Shown here one piece after another: positions 50,442-60,124 of a DNA stretch of 64,000 bases; the stretch's first letter is position 1; the number at the start of each line of letters is the position of its first letter. The stretch is from NCBI RefSeq assembly GCF_003719305.1, contig NZ_RARC01000022.1, positions 39,500 through 103,499 on the forward strand, read 5' to 3'. Origin of the DNA: Mycolicibacterium stellerae. Lineage in GTDB: Bacteria; Actinomycetota; Actinomycetes; Mycobacteriales; Mycobacteriaceae. The notes under the pieces were generated by a model that saw only the letters and a list, made by a program, of their open reading frames with translations, was not told the DNA's origin and ran no database searches. Both the position numbers and the translations under genes were made by a program.

Positions 50442-51424
50442 CACAGTGCCTTCGTGGTCTTGGTGAACTTGGACAGCCGTTTCTGCGGGACGGTGAGACG
50501 CCAGCGCTGCCCTGGATCGGTGGCGATGCGGGCCCAGGCGGCCAGGATGGTGGCCGACACCGTGGTGATGACGATGGCCACGCCGGGGAAGAACGACAGC
50601 CACCAGGCGGTGTGCAGGTACGTGCGGCCCTGCGAGACCATCAGGCCCCAGCTGATGTCGGGCGGCTGAATCCCGATGCCGAGGAAGCTCAGCGAGGACT
50701 CCGCCAGCATGACGTAGCAGAAGTCCAGCGTCGCGACGGTCAGCAGCGTCGGCAGCACAATCGGTAGGACGTGGCGCCAGATGATCGACCGTGCGCTGGC
50801 GCCGAAGGTGCGGGCGGCGTCGACGAACAGCCGGCTCTGCAGTTCGGCGGACTCGGCCCTGGCGGTACGCAGGTACACCGGGATGCGGGTGATCGCCAGC
50901 ACTGCAACGATGTTTGCGGCGCTGGGCGAGAACACGTAGAGGACGACGACGGCCAGCAGCAGTGACGGGAAGCTCATGATGACGTCGGCGACCCGCATCG
51001 CGACGGTCTCACGCCAGCCGCGGTAGTAACCGGCCCACATGCCGATCGCCGAGCCGACGACGCCGGAGATGACGACCGCGGGTATCGCGACGGACAAGGT
51101 GGTCTGGCAGGCGACGATCAGCCTGGCGAGCATGCTGCGGCCGAGCGGATCGGTGCCGAGCACGTTGGCCCAGCCGTGCGACAGCGTGAACGGCGCCTGG
51201 TTGGAGTTGTCCAGATCGATGTGCGTGGCGAGGTTGCCGACGAGCATCGGGCCGAAGATCGCGGTCAGGAAGACCACGCCGAGGATGACGGCCGCGACGG
51301 TGGCGACCCGGTCGTTGACCAACAGCCGGAACCATTTCGACCCGCGGCCCTTCCTGGCGGTGTCGGCCTCGCCGACGATGGCCGTCGTGGGTTTGACGGG
51401 AACCAGATCGATTTGAGTGCTCAT
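50441..51424 (-). CDS. ABC transporter permease (DppC type)
   Basis: 327 residues from ATG at 51424. An N-terminal hydrophobic helix (VATVAAVILGVVFLTAIFGPML) is followed by the OppC-N region GTDPLGRSMLARLI and the BPD transmembrane domain with ASARSIIWRHVLPIVLPTLL, whose EAA-type loop contacts the ATPases. About six membrane segments. Second permease of the importer; 14-base gap to the next permease gene. Confidence 0.93.
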   Translation of the reverse strand: MSTQIDLVPVKPTTAIVGEADTARKGRGSKWFRLLVNDRVATVAAVILGVVFLTAIFGPMLVGNLATHIDLDNSNQAPFTLSHGWANVLGTDPLGRSMLARLIVACQTTLSVAIPAVVISGVVGSAIGMWAGYYRGWRETVAMRVADVIMSFPSLLLAVVVLYVFSPSAANIVAVLAITRIPVYLRTARAESAELQSRLFVDAARTFGASARSIIWRHVLPIVLPTLLTVATLDFCYVMLAESSLSFLGIGIQPPDISWGLMVSQGRTYLHTAWWLSFFPGVAIVITTVSATILAAWARIATDPGQRWRLTVPQKRLSKFTKTTKAL

Positions 51425-51438
51425 GTCTCGTGTCTCCC

Positions 51439-52368
51439 TCAGGCCATGACTGGTTCGCGGACGCGGGCGTCGAGCAGCGCGTAGCAGGCGTCGATGATGA
51501 TGTTCAGGACGAAGATGCTCACCGCGGTCAGCAGCACCGCCGCCTGCAGCACCGCGAAGTCGCGCTGCAGGATCGCGTCGATCATCAGCTTGCCGATGCC
51601 GGGCCAGCCGAAGATGGCCTCGACGACGACGGCGCCGTTGATCAGGCCGACGGCCAGGTCGCCCGCCACGGTCAGCGCGGGCGCCGCCGCGTTGCGCAGG
51701 GCGTGGTGGGTGACGACGCGAAAGTCGCTTGCGCCCTTGCTGCGGGCCAGCCGGACGTAGGGCGCTGAAAGCGCGGAAACCATTGCGCCGCGCACCACCT
51801 GGGTGAGCACGCCGAGCGGGCGGATCATCAGGGTGGCGATCGGCAGGATCCACGACAGGATGCCGCTGTCGACACCGGAGGTGGGCAGCACGCCGAGCAG
51901 GACGGCGAACAGCCAGACACCGGTGATCGCGAACCAGAAGTCGGGGATGCTGGCGGCGGTCATGGACAGCAGGCTGGAGAACCGGTCGGCCAGCGAGTTG
52001 GGCCGGTAGGCGGCCCAGCAGCCGATGACGACGGCGAGGACGATCGCCAGAAGCATTGTGGTGATGGCTAATTGGAGGGTGGCGGGGAAGGCCCGCAGCG
52101 CCATCTCTGATGCGGGCTCGCCGGTGCGCAGCGAGGTGCCGAAGTCGAGGTGGATGACGCCTTTGAAGTAGTCGACGAGCTGGGTCCAGACCGGCTGGTC
52201 GAAGCCGTTCTGGGCGGCGAACTGCGCGCGCTGCTCGGGGGTCGCCGACTCAGGCAGGTACAGGTTGGTGGGATCACCGGTGAGCCGGGCGAGCAGGAAC
52301 ACGCCAAGCAACACGATGATCAACGGCAGTGCGCTGGTGTACATCCGGCGCCGAACGAACGGGAACAT
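51439..52368 (-). CDS. ABC transporter permease (DppB type)
   Basis: 309 residues. MYTSALPLIIVLLGVFLLARLTGDP is the classic DppB beginning, with the periplasmic PESATPEQRAQFAAQNG segment, then a six-helix BPD domain with the EAA-type loop ARSKGASDFRVVTHHALRNAAAP. Works with DppC, the two ATPases and the binding protein to import a dipeptide-like or, by context here, an aldarate-related compound. Confidence 0.94.
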   Translation of the reverse strand: MFPFVRRRMYTSALPLIIVLLGVFLLARLTGDPTNLYLPESATPEQRAQFAAQNGFDQPVWTQLVDYFKGVIHLDFGTSLRTGEPASEMALRAFPATLQLAITTMLLAIVLAVVIGCWAAYRPNSLADRFSSLLSMTAASIPDFWFAITGVWLFAVLLGVLPTSGVDSGILSWILPIATLMIRPLGVLTQVVRGAMVSALSAPYVRLARSKGASDFRVVTHHALRNAAAPALTVAGDLAVGLINGAVVVEAIFGWPGIGKLMIDAILQRDFAVLQAAVLLTAVSIFVLNIIIDACYALLDARVREPVMA

Positions 52369-52390
52369 GGGCGATGGCCTCCGGAACTCT

Positions 52391-53977
52391 CTAGGACTGG
52401 TCGGAGCGGTCGGCGCCGGTTTGGGCGGGTGTCATCTCGGCCAACCGCATTTCGTCTCCGGTGGCGGAGTTGGGTGTGTAGTCGACGCGCGCCGACTTGC
52501 CGAGGATGCCCTGCATGTGCGCGAGGTAAGCCATCTGCATGGTCTCCTTCGGCTCCTCAGCGAAGAGCTTGGCGAAGGCGTCTTGGCGCTGCTGCCCTGT
52601 CAACGCTTCGGCGGCCCGGATCCTCTTGTCGAATTCCGGTGTGCCGTAGGCGGCTTGGGGCCCGTCGCTGAGCATGTACTGATCCATGGTGAACGCGGCA
52701 TCACCGGCCTGGTTGCCGTGCATGATCATCAGCAGGTACGGGCCTGCGCCCTCCGGGAACGGCCGCAGCTGATACAGCAGCTGGTTGGAGGTGTCCATCA
52801 TCTCGATCTTGACGTTGAGTCCGATGTCGGCGAACTCGCTCTGCAGCACCTCGATGGTCTCGCTGATGTTCGGGAACTGGGCGGTGCGGCCGATCAGCCG
52901 GATCTGCTTGTCGACGGGAACGCCGTCGGCCTTGGCCTCGGCGACGAGCTGCTTGGCCTTCTCGGCGTCGTGTGGCCACAGCTGCAGTTGGTCGTTGTAT
53001 CCGACCACGCCGGATGGAATCAGTTGAGACGCAGGCTCTCCCAGGCCGCGGAAGAGGGCCTTGACGATGCCCTCGCGGTTGACGGCGTAGTTGATGGCCT
53101 GCCGTACCCGCATATCGTTCAGCGGTGCCTCGGTGGCCTGCATGCGCAGGGCGGTGGTCTCGTTGTTCTGGAACGGAACGCCGAGGTCGCCTGCCCCGTC
53201 CTCGGGGCCGAGCCCGGTGGCGATGTCGGTTTCGTCGTTGGTGATCATCGCGGCGCGGACGCTGCCTTCGCTGCGCCACTGGTATTCGGCGTGGGCGAAC
53301 GCCGGCTTCTTACCCCAGTAGGTGTCGTTGCGCCTGAGGATCAGCTTCTGCCCGTACTCCCAGTCGTCGATCGCGTAGGGCCCGGTGCCGATCGGCTCGC
53401 GCACCTTCTCGGTCATGCTGGTGCCGCGCGGCACGATCTCGACAAACGAGATACGCAGCGGGAGAATCGGATCCGGAGTCTTGGTGCGGACGACGAGGGT
53501 GGTGTCGTTCGGTGTGGACAGGTCAAGCGGGTCGTCGCCGAACACATAGCCGTCGACATTGCAGTTCAGGTCGGAGTTGACGGCGCGGTCGATCGAGAAG
53601 GCGGCGTCCTGCGCGGTGAACGGGGTGCCGTCGGAGAACGTCACGCCCTTGCGGATGTCGAACTCCCATTCGTCGGGGGACGTCTGGCGCCACTTGTCGG
53701 CCAGCAGCGGCTGCAGGTCGCCGGAGTTGGGGTCACGCTCGATCAGGGGCTCGGTGATGTTGGACCGGACCACGATTCCGGTGGAGGTCAGCGAGCTCTC
53801 ACAGGGCTCGAGGGTGGGCGGCTCCTGCTGCAGAACGATGCGCAGGGTGTTGGGGTCGTATCCACCGTGGCGTGAGTTGGCGACCGTGCACCCGGTCGAG
53901 GCGAGGGTGATTCCCGCGATCGCGACGGCAGCGGCCACTGCGGTGCGGCGCCGCGGAGTGTGTGCTGCGGGGCTCAT
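52391..53977 (-). CDS. ABC transporter substrate-binding lipoprotein (family 5)
   Basis: 528 residues from ATG at 53977 (GGGAGGATCC upstream). A lipoprotein signal ends ITLASTGC, lipidated at the Cys near residue 30. The mature SBP_bac_5 domain begins TLRIVLQQEPPTLEP and includes DIRKGVTFSDGTPFTAQD and RQAINYAVNREGIVKAL. Family members bind peptides, nickel complexes or oligosaccharides; the operon suggests a sugar acid. First gene of a nine-gene minus-strand operon that ends at 44433. Confidence 0.93.
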   Translation of the reverse strand: MSPAAHTPRRRTAVAAAVAIAGITLASTGCTVANSRHGGYDPNTLRIVLQQEPPTLEPCESSLTSTGIVVRSNITEPLIERDPNSGDLQPLLADKWRQTSPDEWEFDIRKGVTFSDGTPFTAQDAAFSIDRAVNSDLNCNVDGYVFGDDPLDLSTPNDTTLVVRTKTPDPILPLRISFVEIVPRGTSMTEKVREPIGTGPYAIDDWEYGQKLILRRNDTYWGKKPAFAHAEYQWRSEGSVRAAMITNDETDIATGLGPEDGAGDLGVPFQNNETTALRMQATEAPLNDMRVRQAINYAVNREGIVKALFRGLGEPASQLIPSGVVGYNDQLQLWPHDAEKAKQLVAEAKADGVPVDKQIRLIGRTAQFPNISETIEVLQSEFADIGLNVKIEMMDTSNQLLYQLRPFPEGAGPYLLMIMHGNQAGDAAFTMDQYMLSDGPQAAYGTPEFDKRIRAAEALTGQQRQDAFAKLFAEEPKETMQMAYLAHMQGILGKSARVDYTPNSATGDEMRLAEMTPAQTGADRSDQS

Positions 53978-54285
53978 GGATCCTCCCGGAACTGCAGTTG
54001 TGACGTCTACGTATGTGGATGAGACGTGTGATCGCAGACACAAGCTAAGAACGCGGCATCTCGGCCGTCAACCCCGGCGAATAGGCCAAATCGGCACCGT
54101 CGGCGACGCGGCAGCGGTCGAATTAGGGCTGGCTACATACGCCGTGACCAGTCATTTCGACCAATTGACCTAACCCTCGATACCTTCGCGGTGGGATGAA
54201 TCGGCTAGCCATGCCGCTTAGGTATCAGTCGATGCTAATTCAATGTTGGACGGGTATTCGCAGGTCGCCGTACCGTGGTCGCAAC
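53978..54285. other. Divergent promoter region between importer and hydroxyacid dehydrogenase
   Basis: 308 bases without a gene. It should hold the importer promoter and that of the plus-strand dehydrogenase. TACGTA at 54007-54012 and several TTGAC-like blocks occur (TTGACC near 54165-54170), but no convincing operator is seen. Confidence 0.5.
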
Positions 54286-55275
54286 ATGAGTACCTCACCC
54301 CGCAGCCCGCACGGTGGGACCGTCCTACAGGTCGGGCCGCTGAAGTCGTCGCTGGCGCAGATCCTTCGTGACGACTACGCGGCGTATGTGCTGCCCGATG
54401 AGGCCGACGGTCGTGGGGAGTTTCTGTCCACCCACGGCCAGGAGATCACGGCGGTGGTGACCTCGGGCCGAACCGGCGTCGACGCCGGTTTGATGTCGGC
54501 GTTGCCCAAGCTCGGCGCCATCGTGAACTTCGGAGTCGGATACGACACGACCGATGTGGACGCCGCCGCAGAACGAGGGGTCGCCGTCAGCAACACGCCG
54601 GACGTGTTGACCGACTGCGTGGCCGACACCGCCGTCGGCCTGATGATCGATGTGATGCGACAGTTCTCGGCGGCCGACCGTTACGTGCGGGCCGGCCGTT
54701 GGCCTGTCGACGGGATGTACCCGTTGACACGTCAGGTGAGTAACACGCGGGTGGGGATCATCGGCCTTGGCCGGATCGGAAGCGCAATCGCCAAGCGACT
54801 CATTGCCTTTGGTTGCACCATCTCTTACCACAACCGGCACAGGATCGACGACTCACCGTTCGAGTACGTGTCGTCGGCCGAGGAGCTGGCAGGGCGGGTC
54901 GATGTTCTGGTCGTCGCTGCTGCAGGTGGACCCGGTACGCGAAAGCTGGTCGACCGCAAGGTGATCGCTGCGCTCGGCGTCGACGGATACCTGGTGAACA
55001 TCGCACGTGGGAGCGTGGTCGACGAGGAAGCGTTGGTTGAGGCGCTTCGAGCCGGCCGCCTGGCTGGTGCGGGACTGGACGTCTTCGCCGACGAGCCGAA
55101 CGTGCCGGAGGAGTTGTCGGCGATGGACAACGTCGTCGTCCTGCCGCACGTGGGCAGCGGCACGGTGCAGACGCGTGCTGCGATGGAGGCGCTCACGCTA
55201 CGCAACCTCGAGAGCTTCCTGGCGACTGGTGCGCTGGTGACCCCGGTGCCGATGCCTGCGAAAGCTTCTGGGTAG
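54286..55275 (+). CDS. D-isomer-specific 2-hydroxyacid dehydrogenase
   Basis: 329 residues from ATG at 54286. The cofactor motif is VGIIGLGRIGSAIAKRL, followed by NRHRID, the basic Arg pair suggesting NADPH. Catalytic Arg in VNIARGSVVDEEAL, Glu in DVFADEPNVPEE, His in LPHVGSGTVQTR: all three are present, unlike the paralogue at 44433. It resembles glyoxylate/hydroxypyruvate reductases. It could recycle glyoxylate or tartronate-type products of the sugar acid route. Confidence 0.93.
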   Translation: MSTSPRSPHGGTVLQVGPLKSSLAQILRDDYAAYVLPDEADGRGEFLSTHGQEITAVVTSGRTGVDAGLMSALPKLGAIVNFGVGYDTTDVDAAAERGVAVSNTPDVLTDCVADTAVGLMIDVMRQFSAADRYVRAGRWPVDGMYPLTRQVSNTRVGIIGLGRIGSAIAKRLIAFGCTISYHNRHRIDDSPFEYVSSAEELAGRVDVLVVAAAGGPGTRKLVDRKVIAALGVDGYLVNIARGSVVDEEALVEALRAGRLAGAGLDVFADEPNVPEELSAMDNVVVLPHVGSGTVQTRAAMEALTLRNLESFLATGALVTPVPMPAKASG

Positions 55276-55342
55276 ATCGCACTCATATCGACGTCTGAAG
55301 GACGATAATCGGGCAACCACTCCTCGCCGGAAGGAGATCCCG

Positions 55343-56026
55343 GTGGAGCTACCGCAGACGCTGCATGGTCAGCTGTACCTGCTGGCGTATGACAAGAAGC
55401 GCAGGCAGTTCCAATTCGACTGCAACAGTGGTTGGAACAAGCAGTGGCGGTTCGAGTTCGCACTGCGTTCGGCCATGTTGACCGATCTGCATCTCACCGG
55501 ATACATCGAGGACCGCAACGGTGAGGCGTGCCGATTGAAGACGCGCCACGATGATCCGGTGCTCAACGACATGTTGAACCGTGCCGCGGGGCAGGGTTGG
55601 TCTCAGCTGGTTTCCAGCGGCAACCGAACCTGCCAGGACGTCCATCACCAGCTCGCAGCGGTCGGCTGGATCCACGGGCAGCGCCGTCGGATGGTGGGAA
55701 TCGTTCCTGCCAGGTTCGAGGTCTACGACGACGACCTGGTAGGCGGCTTGGCCCATCGGGTCACCGACACGCTCCGCGACATCCTAGAGAACCGAGCGGT
55801 CGAACCGAGATCGCTCGCCGTGGGTCTGATCGCAGTACAGGCGCAGCTGGCCGTGGTTTCGGCTTTCACAGGTCACGCGAATCACCGCGATCGGCTGCGC
55901 GAAATGACGCTTGCCGCAATCGAACCCATCCTCGGCCTGTACCAGGCGATCCACATTCGTTACTCGTCGCGAATGGGCGGTGGGGGTGGAGGTTGCGGAG
56001 GTGGAGGTTGCGGCGGCGGAATCTGA
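55343..56026 (+). CDS. GPP34-family (GOLPH3-like) phosphoprotein with Gly/Cys tail
   Basis: 227 residues from GTG, with GGAAGGAG upstream. The helical GPP34 fold starts LHGQLYLLAYDKKRRQF and has ALRSAMLTDLHLTGYIEDRNG and VEPRSLAVGLIAVQAQLAVVSAF. The eukaryotic relatives bind phosphoinositides and sort Golgi enzymes; the function of actinobacterial members is unknown. The last 16 residues are Gly with two Cys (MGGGGGGCGGGGCGGGI), an odd tail. Confidence 0.82.
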   Translation: MELPQTLHGQLYLLAYDKKRRQFQFDCNSGWNKQWRFEFALRSAMLTDLHLTGYIEDRNGEACRLKTRHDDPVLNDMLNRAAGQGWSQLVSSGNRTCQDVHHQLAAVGWIHGQRRRMVGIVPARFEVYDDDLVGGLAHRVTDTLRDILENRAVEPRSLAVGLIAVQAQLAVVSAFTGHANHRDRLREMTLAAIEPILGLYQAIHIRYSSRMGGGGGGCGGGGCGGGI

Positions 56027-56047
56027 TCAAAGTGTCATCAGACGCCG

Positions 56048-56974
56048 CTAGCCGACCACGTCCTCGACCAGGTCATCGGTCGTCCATTCGCGTTGCGGGA
56101 GAACGTCTCTGAGCAGACGCAGAAGTGCTGGGTTGGTGCTGTCGCCGCGCCACACCGCATCGAGTTCCACGGGTCGCTCGCGGAATGCACCGATCGAGCG
56201 GAACACGACACCCTCTGGATGCAGGGTGGCCGCCGACGCGGGGACCAGCGCCATGCCGATGCCGGACCGCACCAACACCAGCATGGTGTGCACCTGCGTC
56301 ACGGTCTGCACATAGCGCGGCGTCGCGCCTGCGATGGTGAAGGTGCTGATGAGCAACTCGTTGAAATAGCGGGCCTGCACCGGCGAGTACATGATGACGT
56401 CCTGACCGTCGAGGTCGTTCAACGTGAGCTGCCGTCCGAGCCCCACCAACGGATGAGCCTCCGGCAGAGCGGCGATCAGCTGCTCGTGCAGCAGCGGTCG
56501 CGACACCAGACCGGGGCGCCTCACCGGCGGCCGCGCCATGCCAAGGTCCACCTCGCCCGTCATCAGGCCCTCGAGCTGAACGGCGGTGACCATCTCGCGT
56601 AGATCCAGTTTCACGTCGGGCAGCTTTTCTCTGGCCGCTCCCAGCAGCCGCGGCAAGACGACATGCGCGGACGCTGCCGTGAAGCCGATGACGACGGTGC
56701 CGAGATCGCCCGCGGGTATGCGCTTGACCGTCTGCGCTGCGCCCTCGGCCAGTTGCAGGATTCTGCGGGCGTCGGGCAGGAAGGCCACTCCGGCCGGTGT
56801 CAGGGTGACGGCCCGCGTGCTGCGCTCGATTAGCTGTACGCCGAGTTCGCTCTCCAGCTGTTGAATCTGACGACTCAGCGGCGGCTGGGTCATATGCAGC
56901 CGCTCGGCGGCCCGCCCAAAGTGGAGTTCCTCGGCCACGGCGACGAAACAGGACAGCCTCGCTAGGGATAACAC
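56048..56974 (-). CDS. LysR-family transcriptional regulator
   Basis: 308 residues. HTH: CFVAVAEELHFGRAAERLHMTQPPLSRQIQQLE, with the usual LysR spacing. The effector domain follows (GTVVIGFTAASAHVVLP, LPEAHPLVGLG). It is convergent with GPP34 and divergent from the diguanylate cyclase. By position between the two aldarate operons it may control them; palindromes upstream of the 62696 gene are possible sites (inference). Confidence 0.93.
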   Translation of the reverse strand: MLSLARLSCFVAVAEELHFGRAAERLHMTQPPLSRQIQQLESELGVQLIERSTRAVTLTPAGVAFLPDARRILQLAEGAAQTVKRIPAGDLGTVVIGFTAASAHVVLPRLLGAAREKLPDVKLDLREMVTAVQLEGLMTGEVDLGMARPPVRRPGLVSRPLLHEQLIAALPEAHPLVGLGRQLTLNDLDGQDVIMYSPVQARYFNELLISTFTIAGATPRYVQTVTQVHTMLVLVRSGIGMALVPASAATLHPEGVVFRSIGAFRERPVELDAVWRGDSTNPALLRLLRDVLPQREWTTDDLVEDVVG

Positions 56975-57082
56975 TGATTCACTCCGCGCATAGCTGGGCG
57001 TTTTCTATGTGAAACGTATGTATCAGTCTAATGATGGGGTAATCGCGTGCCGTGCTTTCCGGCGAGCCGGTAGCTTTGCGGG

Positions 57083-58684
57083 GTGGATGATCGGCATCCC
57101 GGTCACGCGCTGGCCGAAGATCGCTATCGCCGATTGGTCGAACGCAGTCCCGATGGGATCTGCGTGCACAAGGACGGCCGCGTTGTCTTCGTCAACGACG
57201 CCGGTGTTCGGCTGATGCTCGCGAACTCACCCGATGAGATCACCGGTCGTCCGATCACCGACTTTGTCACCGCCGATTCGGTTCCACCGATGCGGGCTGG
57301 TGTCGCTGCGCTGCGTGAGCCCGGTGACTGCTCGCCCCACTATCAGGCGCAGATGATCCGGGTCGACGGCACACTGCTGCCCGTCGAGATCGTCGTCGTG
57401 CTGATGGTCTGGGAGGACGGACTCGCCCACCAGGTGATCACCCGCGACGTCAGCGCGCGGCATGCCGCCGATGTCACGCTGCGGTACCAGGCCGCGCTCG
57501 TCACTAACGTCAGCGATGCCATCATCGGTACGACGCCGACGGGCGTGGTGACCAGTTGGAATCCCGCAGCCGAAGCTATCTACGGGCGGCCCGCCGACGA
57601 GGCGATCGGCAATCTGATCAGCGAATTGGTCGGCGCTGCAGTGGATCCCATCACGATCGTCGAGTCGGGGGGAGTCGTGCACTGCACCCACCGCTCCACC
57701 GACGGCGCGCCGCTGGACGTGCGCGTGTCGGCCGCGACCATGGAGAACGGATACGTGTTCGTCTGTTGCGATCTGACCGCTCTGCACCGCGCAGAGAAGC
57801 AGTTCGAAGCGATCGTGGAGTCGATGACCCAAGCCGTCATCCTGATCGACAAGGACGGGCGCATCAAATCGATCAACCCGGCTGCCTTTCAGATCATGGG
57901 CGTGGGACCCGAGTACATAGGGGCGGATTTTTTCGCGCTTACAGATCAATTCCCGTTTTATGACTCCGACGGCGTGAACATCCCGCCGGACGTGCGACCC
58001 GCTCGCGCTGTGCTGCGGACCGGTGTGCCCTTTTCCAACCAGGTGTTCGGTTTCGACCAGCTCGGCCGCGAACGTTCCTGGCTGTTGTCCAGCTGCCGAC
58101 TCCTCGACCCCGAAATGCCCGGGCAGTCCGACATGCTGATGTCGTTCACCGATGTCACCGCTGAACGCAACGCCGCCGACAGGGTGTTGTTCTACGCCAG
58201 GCATGACGCGTTGACGGAGCTGCCGAACCGGGTTTCTGTTCTGCGCAGGCTCAGGAGGGCGCTCGCGGCGCCCGACGACGGCGACCGGTTGCGTGCGGTC
58301 CTGTTCATCGACATCGACGACCTCAAGTCGACGAACGACACTCACGGTCACACCGCGGGCGACGACCTGCTGCGGGCGGTCGCGGCCTGTCTGCGTCGCG
58401 TGGTGGCGCCTGAGGACGTCGCGGGACGGCTGGGCGGCGACGAGTTCGTCGTGCTGGTCTGCCGTGAGGTCACCAAGGGTGAACTCGACGAGATGGTAGA
58501 GCGGCTGCGCCTCGAGCTCGATACGCCCGCGAGCATCGGTGCGACGAACCTGCCGATCGGTGCCAGCATCGGGGTCCTCGAGGTGCATCCCGGTGACAAC
58601 CGGACGGCCGACGAGATACTGCGCGACGCGGACCTTGCGATGTACGAGGCCAAGCGTGCCCGCCGAAGCCAGGGCGGCGGCTGA
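57083..58684 (+). CDS. Diguanylate cyclase with three PAS domains
   Basis: 533 residues from GTG. Three PAS domains span about 10-125 (LVERSPDGICVHKDGRVVFVNDAG), 135-240 (NVSDAIIGTTPTGVVTSWNPAAEAIYG) and 250-360 (SMTQAVILIDKDGRIKSINPAAF). The GGDEF domain starts near 370; the active site is RLGGDEFVVLV (GGDEF near 451-455), with DIDDLKSTNDTHGH for metal and GTP. No EAL domain follows, so it should synthesise cyclic di-GMP in response to a PAS signal. Divergent from LysR. Confidence 0.93.
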   Translation: MDDRHPGHALAEDRYRRLVERSPDGICVHKDGRVVFVNDAGVRLMLANSPDEITGRPITDFVTADSVPPMRAGVAALREPGDCSPHYQAQMIRVDGTLLPVEIVVVLMVWEDGLAHQVITRDVSARHAADVTLRYQAALVTNVSDAIIGTTPTGVVTSWNPAAEAIYGRPADEAIGNLISELVGAAVDPITIVESGGVVHCTHRSTDGAPLDVRVSAATMENGYVFVCCDLTALHRAEKQFEAIVESMTQAVILIDKDGRIKSINPAAFQIMGVGPEYIGADFFALTDQFPFYDSDGVNIPPDVRPARAVLRTGVPFSNQVFGFDQLGRERSWLLSSCRLLDPEMPGQSDMLMSFTDVTAERNAADRVLFYARHDALTELPNRVSVLRRLRRALAAPDDGDRLRAVLFIDIDDLKSTNDTHGHTAGDDLLRAVAACLRRVVAPEDVAGRLGGDEFVVLVCREVTKGELDEMVERLRLELDTPASIGATNLPIGASIGVLEVHPGDNRTADEILRDADLAMYEAKRARRSQGGG

Positions 58685-58803
58685 GCCGAACTCCGGTGGC
58701 TACGCACGAGCGAACTCGATGGGTACCGCCGTCGGGCCGCTCAGAAAAATGTAGCCGTGTCCAACGGACGGTCAATGGATGGCCAGGGATGTTCCGAGCG
58801 ATT

Positions 58804-58819
58804 CGCCATCAATATGGCG
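58804..58819. repeat. Short inverted repeat between convergent genes
   Basis: CGCCAT and ATGGCG with a 4-base spacer, followed by another ATGGCG at about 58824. It may help end convergent transcripts of the GGDEF and dehydratase genes; no T run. Confidence 0.3.
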
Positions 58820-58856
58820 CTATATGGCGTGGAATGTCGGGCCAGTGCGCTATGCG

Positions 58857-60122
58857 CTACCAGCGCGGGCTGACCGCCTCGTAGCCGGGATCGATGGTCT
58901 TCATGTACCCGGTGTCGTCGCGGTCACGGATGCCGCAGCGCAGGTATTGCTCGTGCAGTGCGGCCAGCGCGTTCTCGTCGAGCTCGACGCCGAGACCGGG
59001 CGTCGTCGGCACCGCCACCGAGCCGTCGACGAACTCCAGAGCGCCCGGCTTGACGATTTCCTCGGTCTTCCACGGCCAATGGGTGTCGCAGGCGTAGGTG
59101 AGGTTCGGAGTGGCGCCCGCAAGGTGCACCATCGCGGCCAGGCTGATGCCCATATGCGAATTGGAGTGCATGGACAGCCCGAGACCGAACGTGTCGCAGA
59201 TACCGGCCAGCATGCGCGAGCGGTGCAGGCCACCCCAGTAGTGGTGGTCAGAAAGCACCACTTGCACCGAATCCTTGGCGACAGCGGGTGCGAGATGGCC
59301 GAAAGCGACGACGCACATATTCGTCGCCAGCGGCATCGGCGCCTGCCGGGCGACTTCGGCCATCCCGTCGAGGCCGGGCGTCGGATCCTCGAGGTATTCG
59401 AGGATGCCTGCCAGACCCGACGCCACCTTGACCGACGTCTGCGGCGTCCAGGCGGCGTTGGGGTCCAGACGCAGCGGATGGCCGGGGAAGGCCGCGTGCA
59501 GCGCTTCGATCGCCGCCATCTCCTCCTCGGGCGCAAAGACGCCGCCCTTGAGTTTGATTGCGGTGAAGCCGTATTCGTCGATGATGCGGCGTGCCTGCGC
59601 GACGATGCCGTCGGGGTCGACGGCCTCGCCGAACGCGTCGGGCGCGCCGCCGGGATGGCCTGCCCACTTGTAGAAGAGGTAGGCGCTGAACGGCACGGTG
59701 TCGCGCACCTTGCCGCCGAGCAGATCCGACACCGGCCTGCCGGTCGCGTGGCCCTGTACGTCGAGGCAGGCGACCTCGAACGGCGACAGCACCTGGTCGA
59801 CCGCGCTGGCGGTGGTGATCATCCCGGCGGTACCGACGGCGCGGGAATCGCCGCGCAGCCGCTCGTCGATGGCGGCGCGAATCATGTTGAGCGCGAAGAC
59901 GTCCAGACCTGCGATGGCGTCGGCGGCGGCTTCAAGCCTTGCCAGGTGCGTCTGGTCGGCGTAGGTCTCGCCTAGCCCCACCAGACCGGCATCGGTGTCA
60001 AGCGCAATGATGGCGCGAAGCGCATAGGGCTCGTGCACGCCGACGGCGTTGAGCAGCGGTGGGTCGACAAACGCGATCGGGGTGATGCGGGCGCCGGTGA
60101 TGCGGATAGGGCTCGGCGCCAT
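58857..60122 (-). CDS. Second glucarate-dehydratase-family enzyme
   Basis: 421 residues. Active-site pattern complete: AIKLKGGVF (KxK), LDPNAAW, YLEDPTPG, LATNMCVV, VLSDHHYWGG (Asp), SMHSNSHMG (His). It is clearly a paralogue of gudD at 45409 but only moderately similar, so it may prefer another aldarate such as galactarate or L-idarate. It lies 2 bases after kdgD on the same strand and closes that operon. Confidence 0.9.
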   Translation of the reverse strand: MAPSPIRITGARITPIAFVDPPLLNAVGVHEPYALRAIIALDTDAGLVGLGETYADQTHLARLEAAADAIAGLDVFALNMIRAAIDERLRGDSRAVGTAGMITTASAVDQVLSPFEVACLDVQGHATGRPVSDLLGGKVRDTVPFSAYLFYKWAGHPGGAPDAFGEAVDPDGIVAQARRIIDEYGFTAIKLKGGVFAPEEEMAAIEALHAAFPGHPLRLDPNAAWTPQTSVKVASGLAGILEYLEDPTPGLDGMAEVARQAPMPLATNMCVVAFGHLAPAVAKDSVQVVLSDHHYWGGLHRSRMLAGICDTFGLGLSMHSNSHMGISLAAMVHLAGATPNLTYACDTHWPWKTEEIVKPGALEFVDGSVAVPTTPGLGVELDENALAALHEQYLRCGIRDRDDTGYMKTIDPGYEAVSPRW

Positions 60123-60124
60123 CG

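Noticed and set aside
54196..54285. Upstream extension of the hydroxyacid dehydrogenase
   Set aside because: The extra 30 residues have no similarity pattern; ATG at 54286 starts the family N-terminus.
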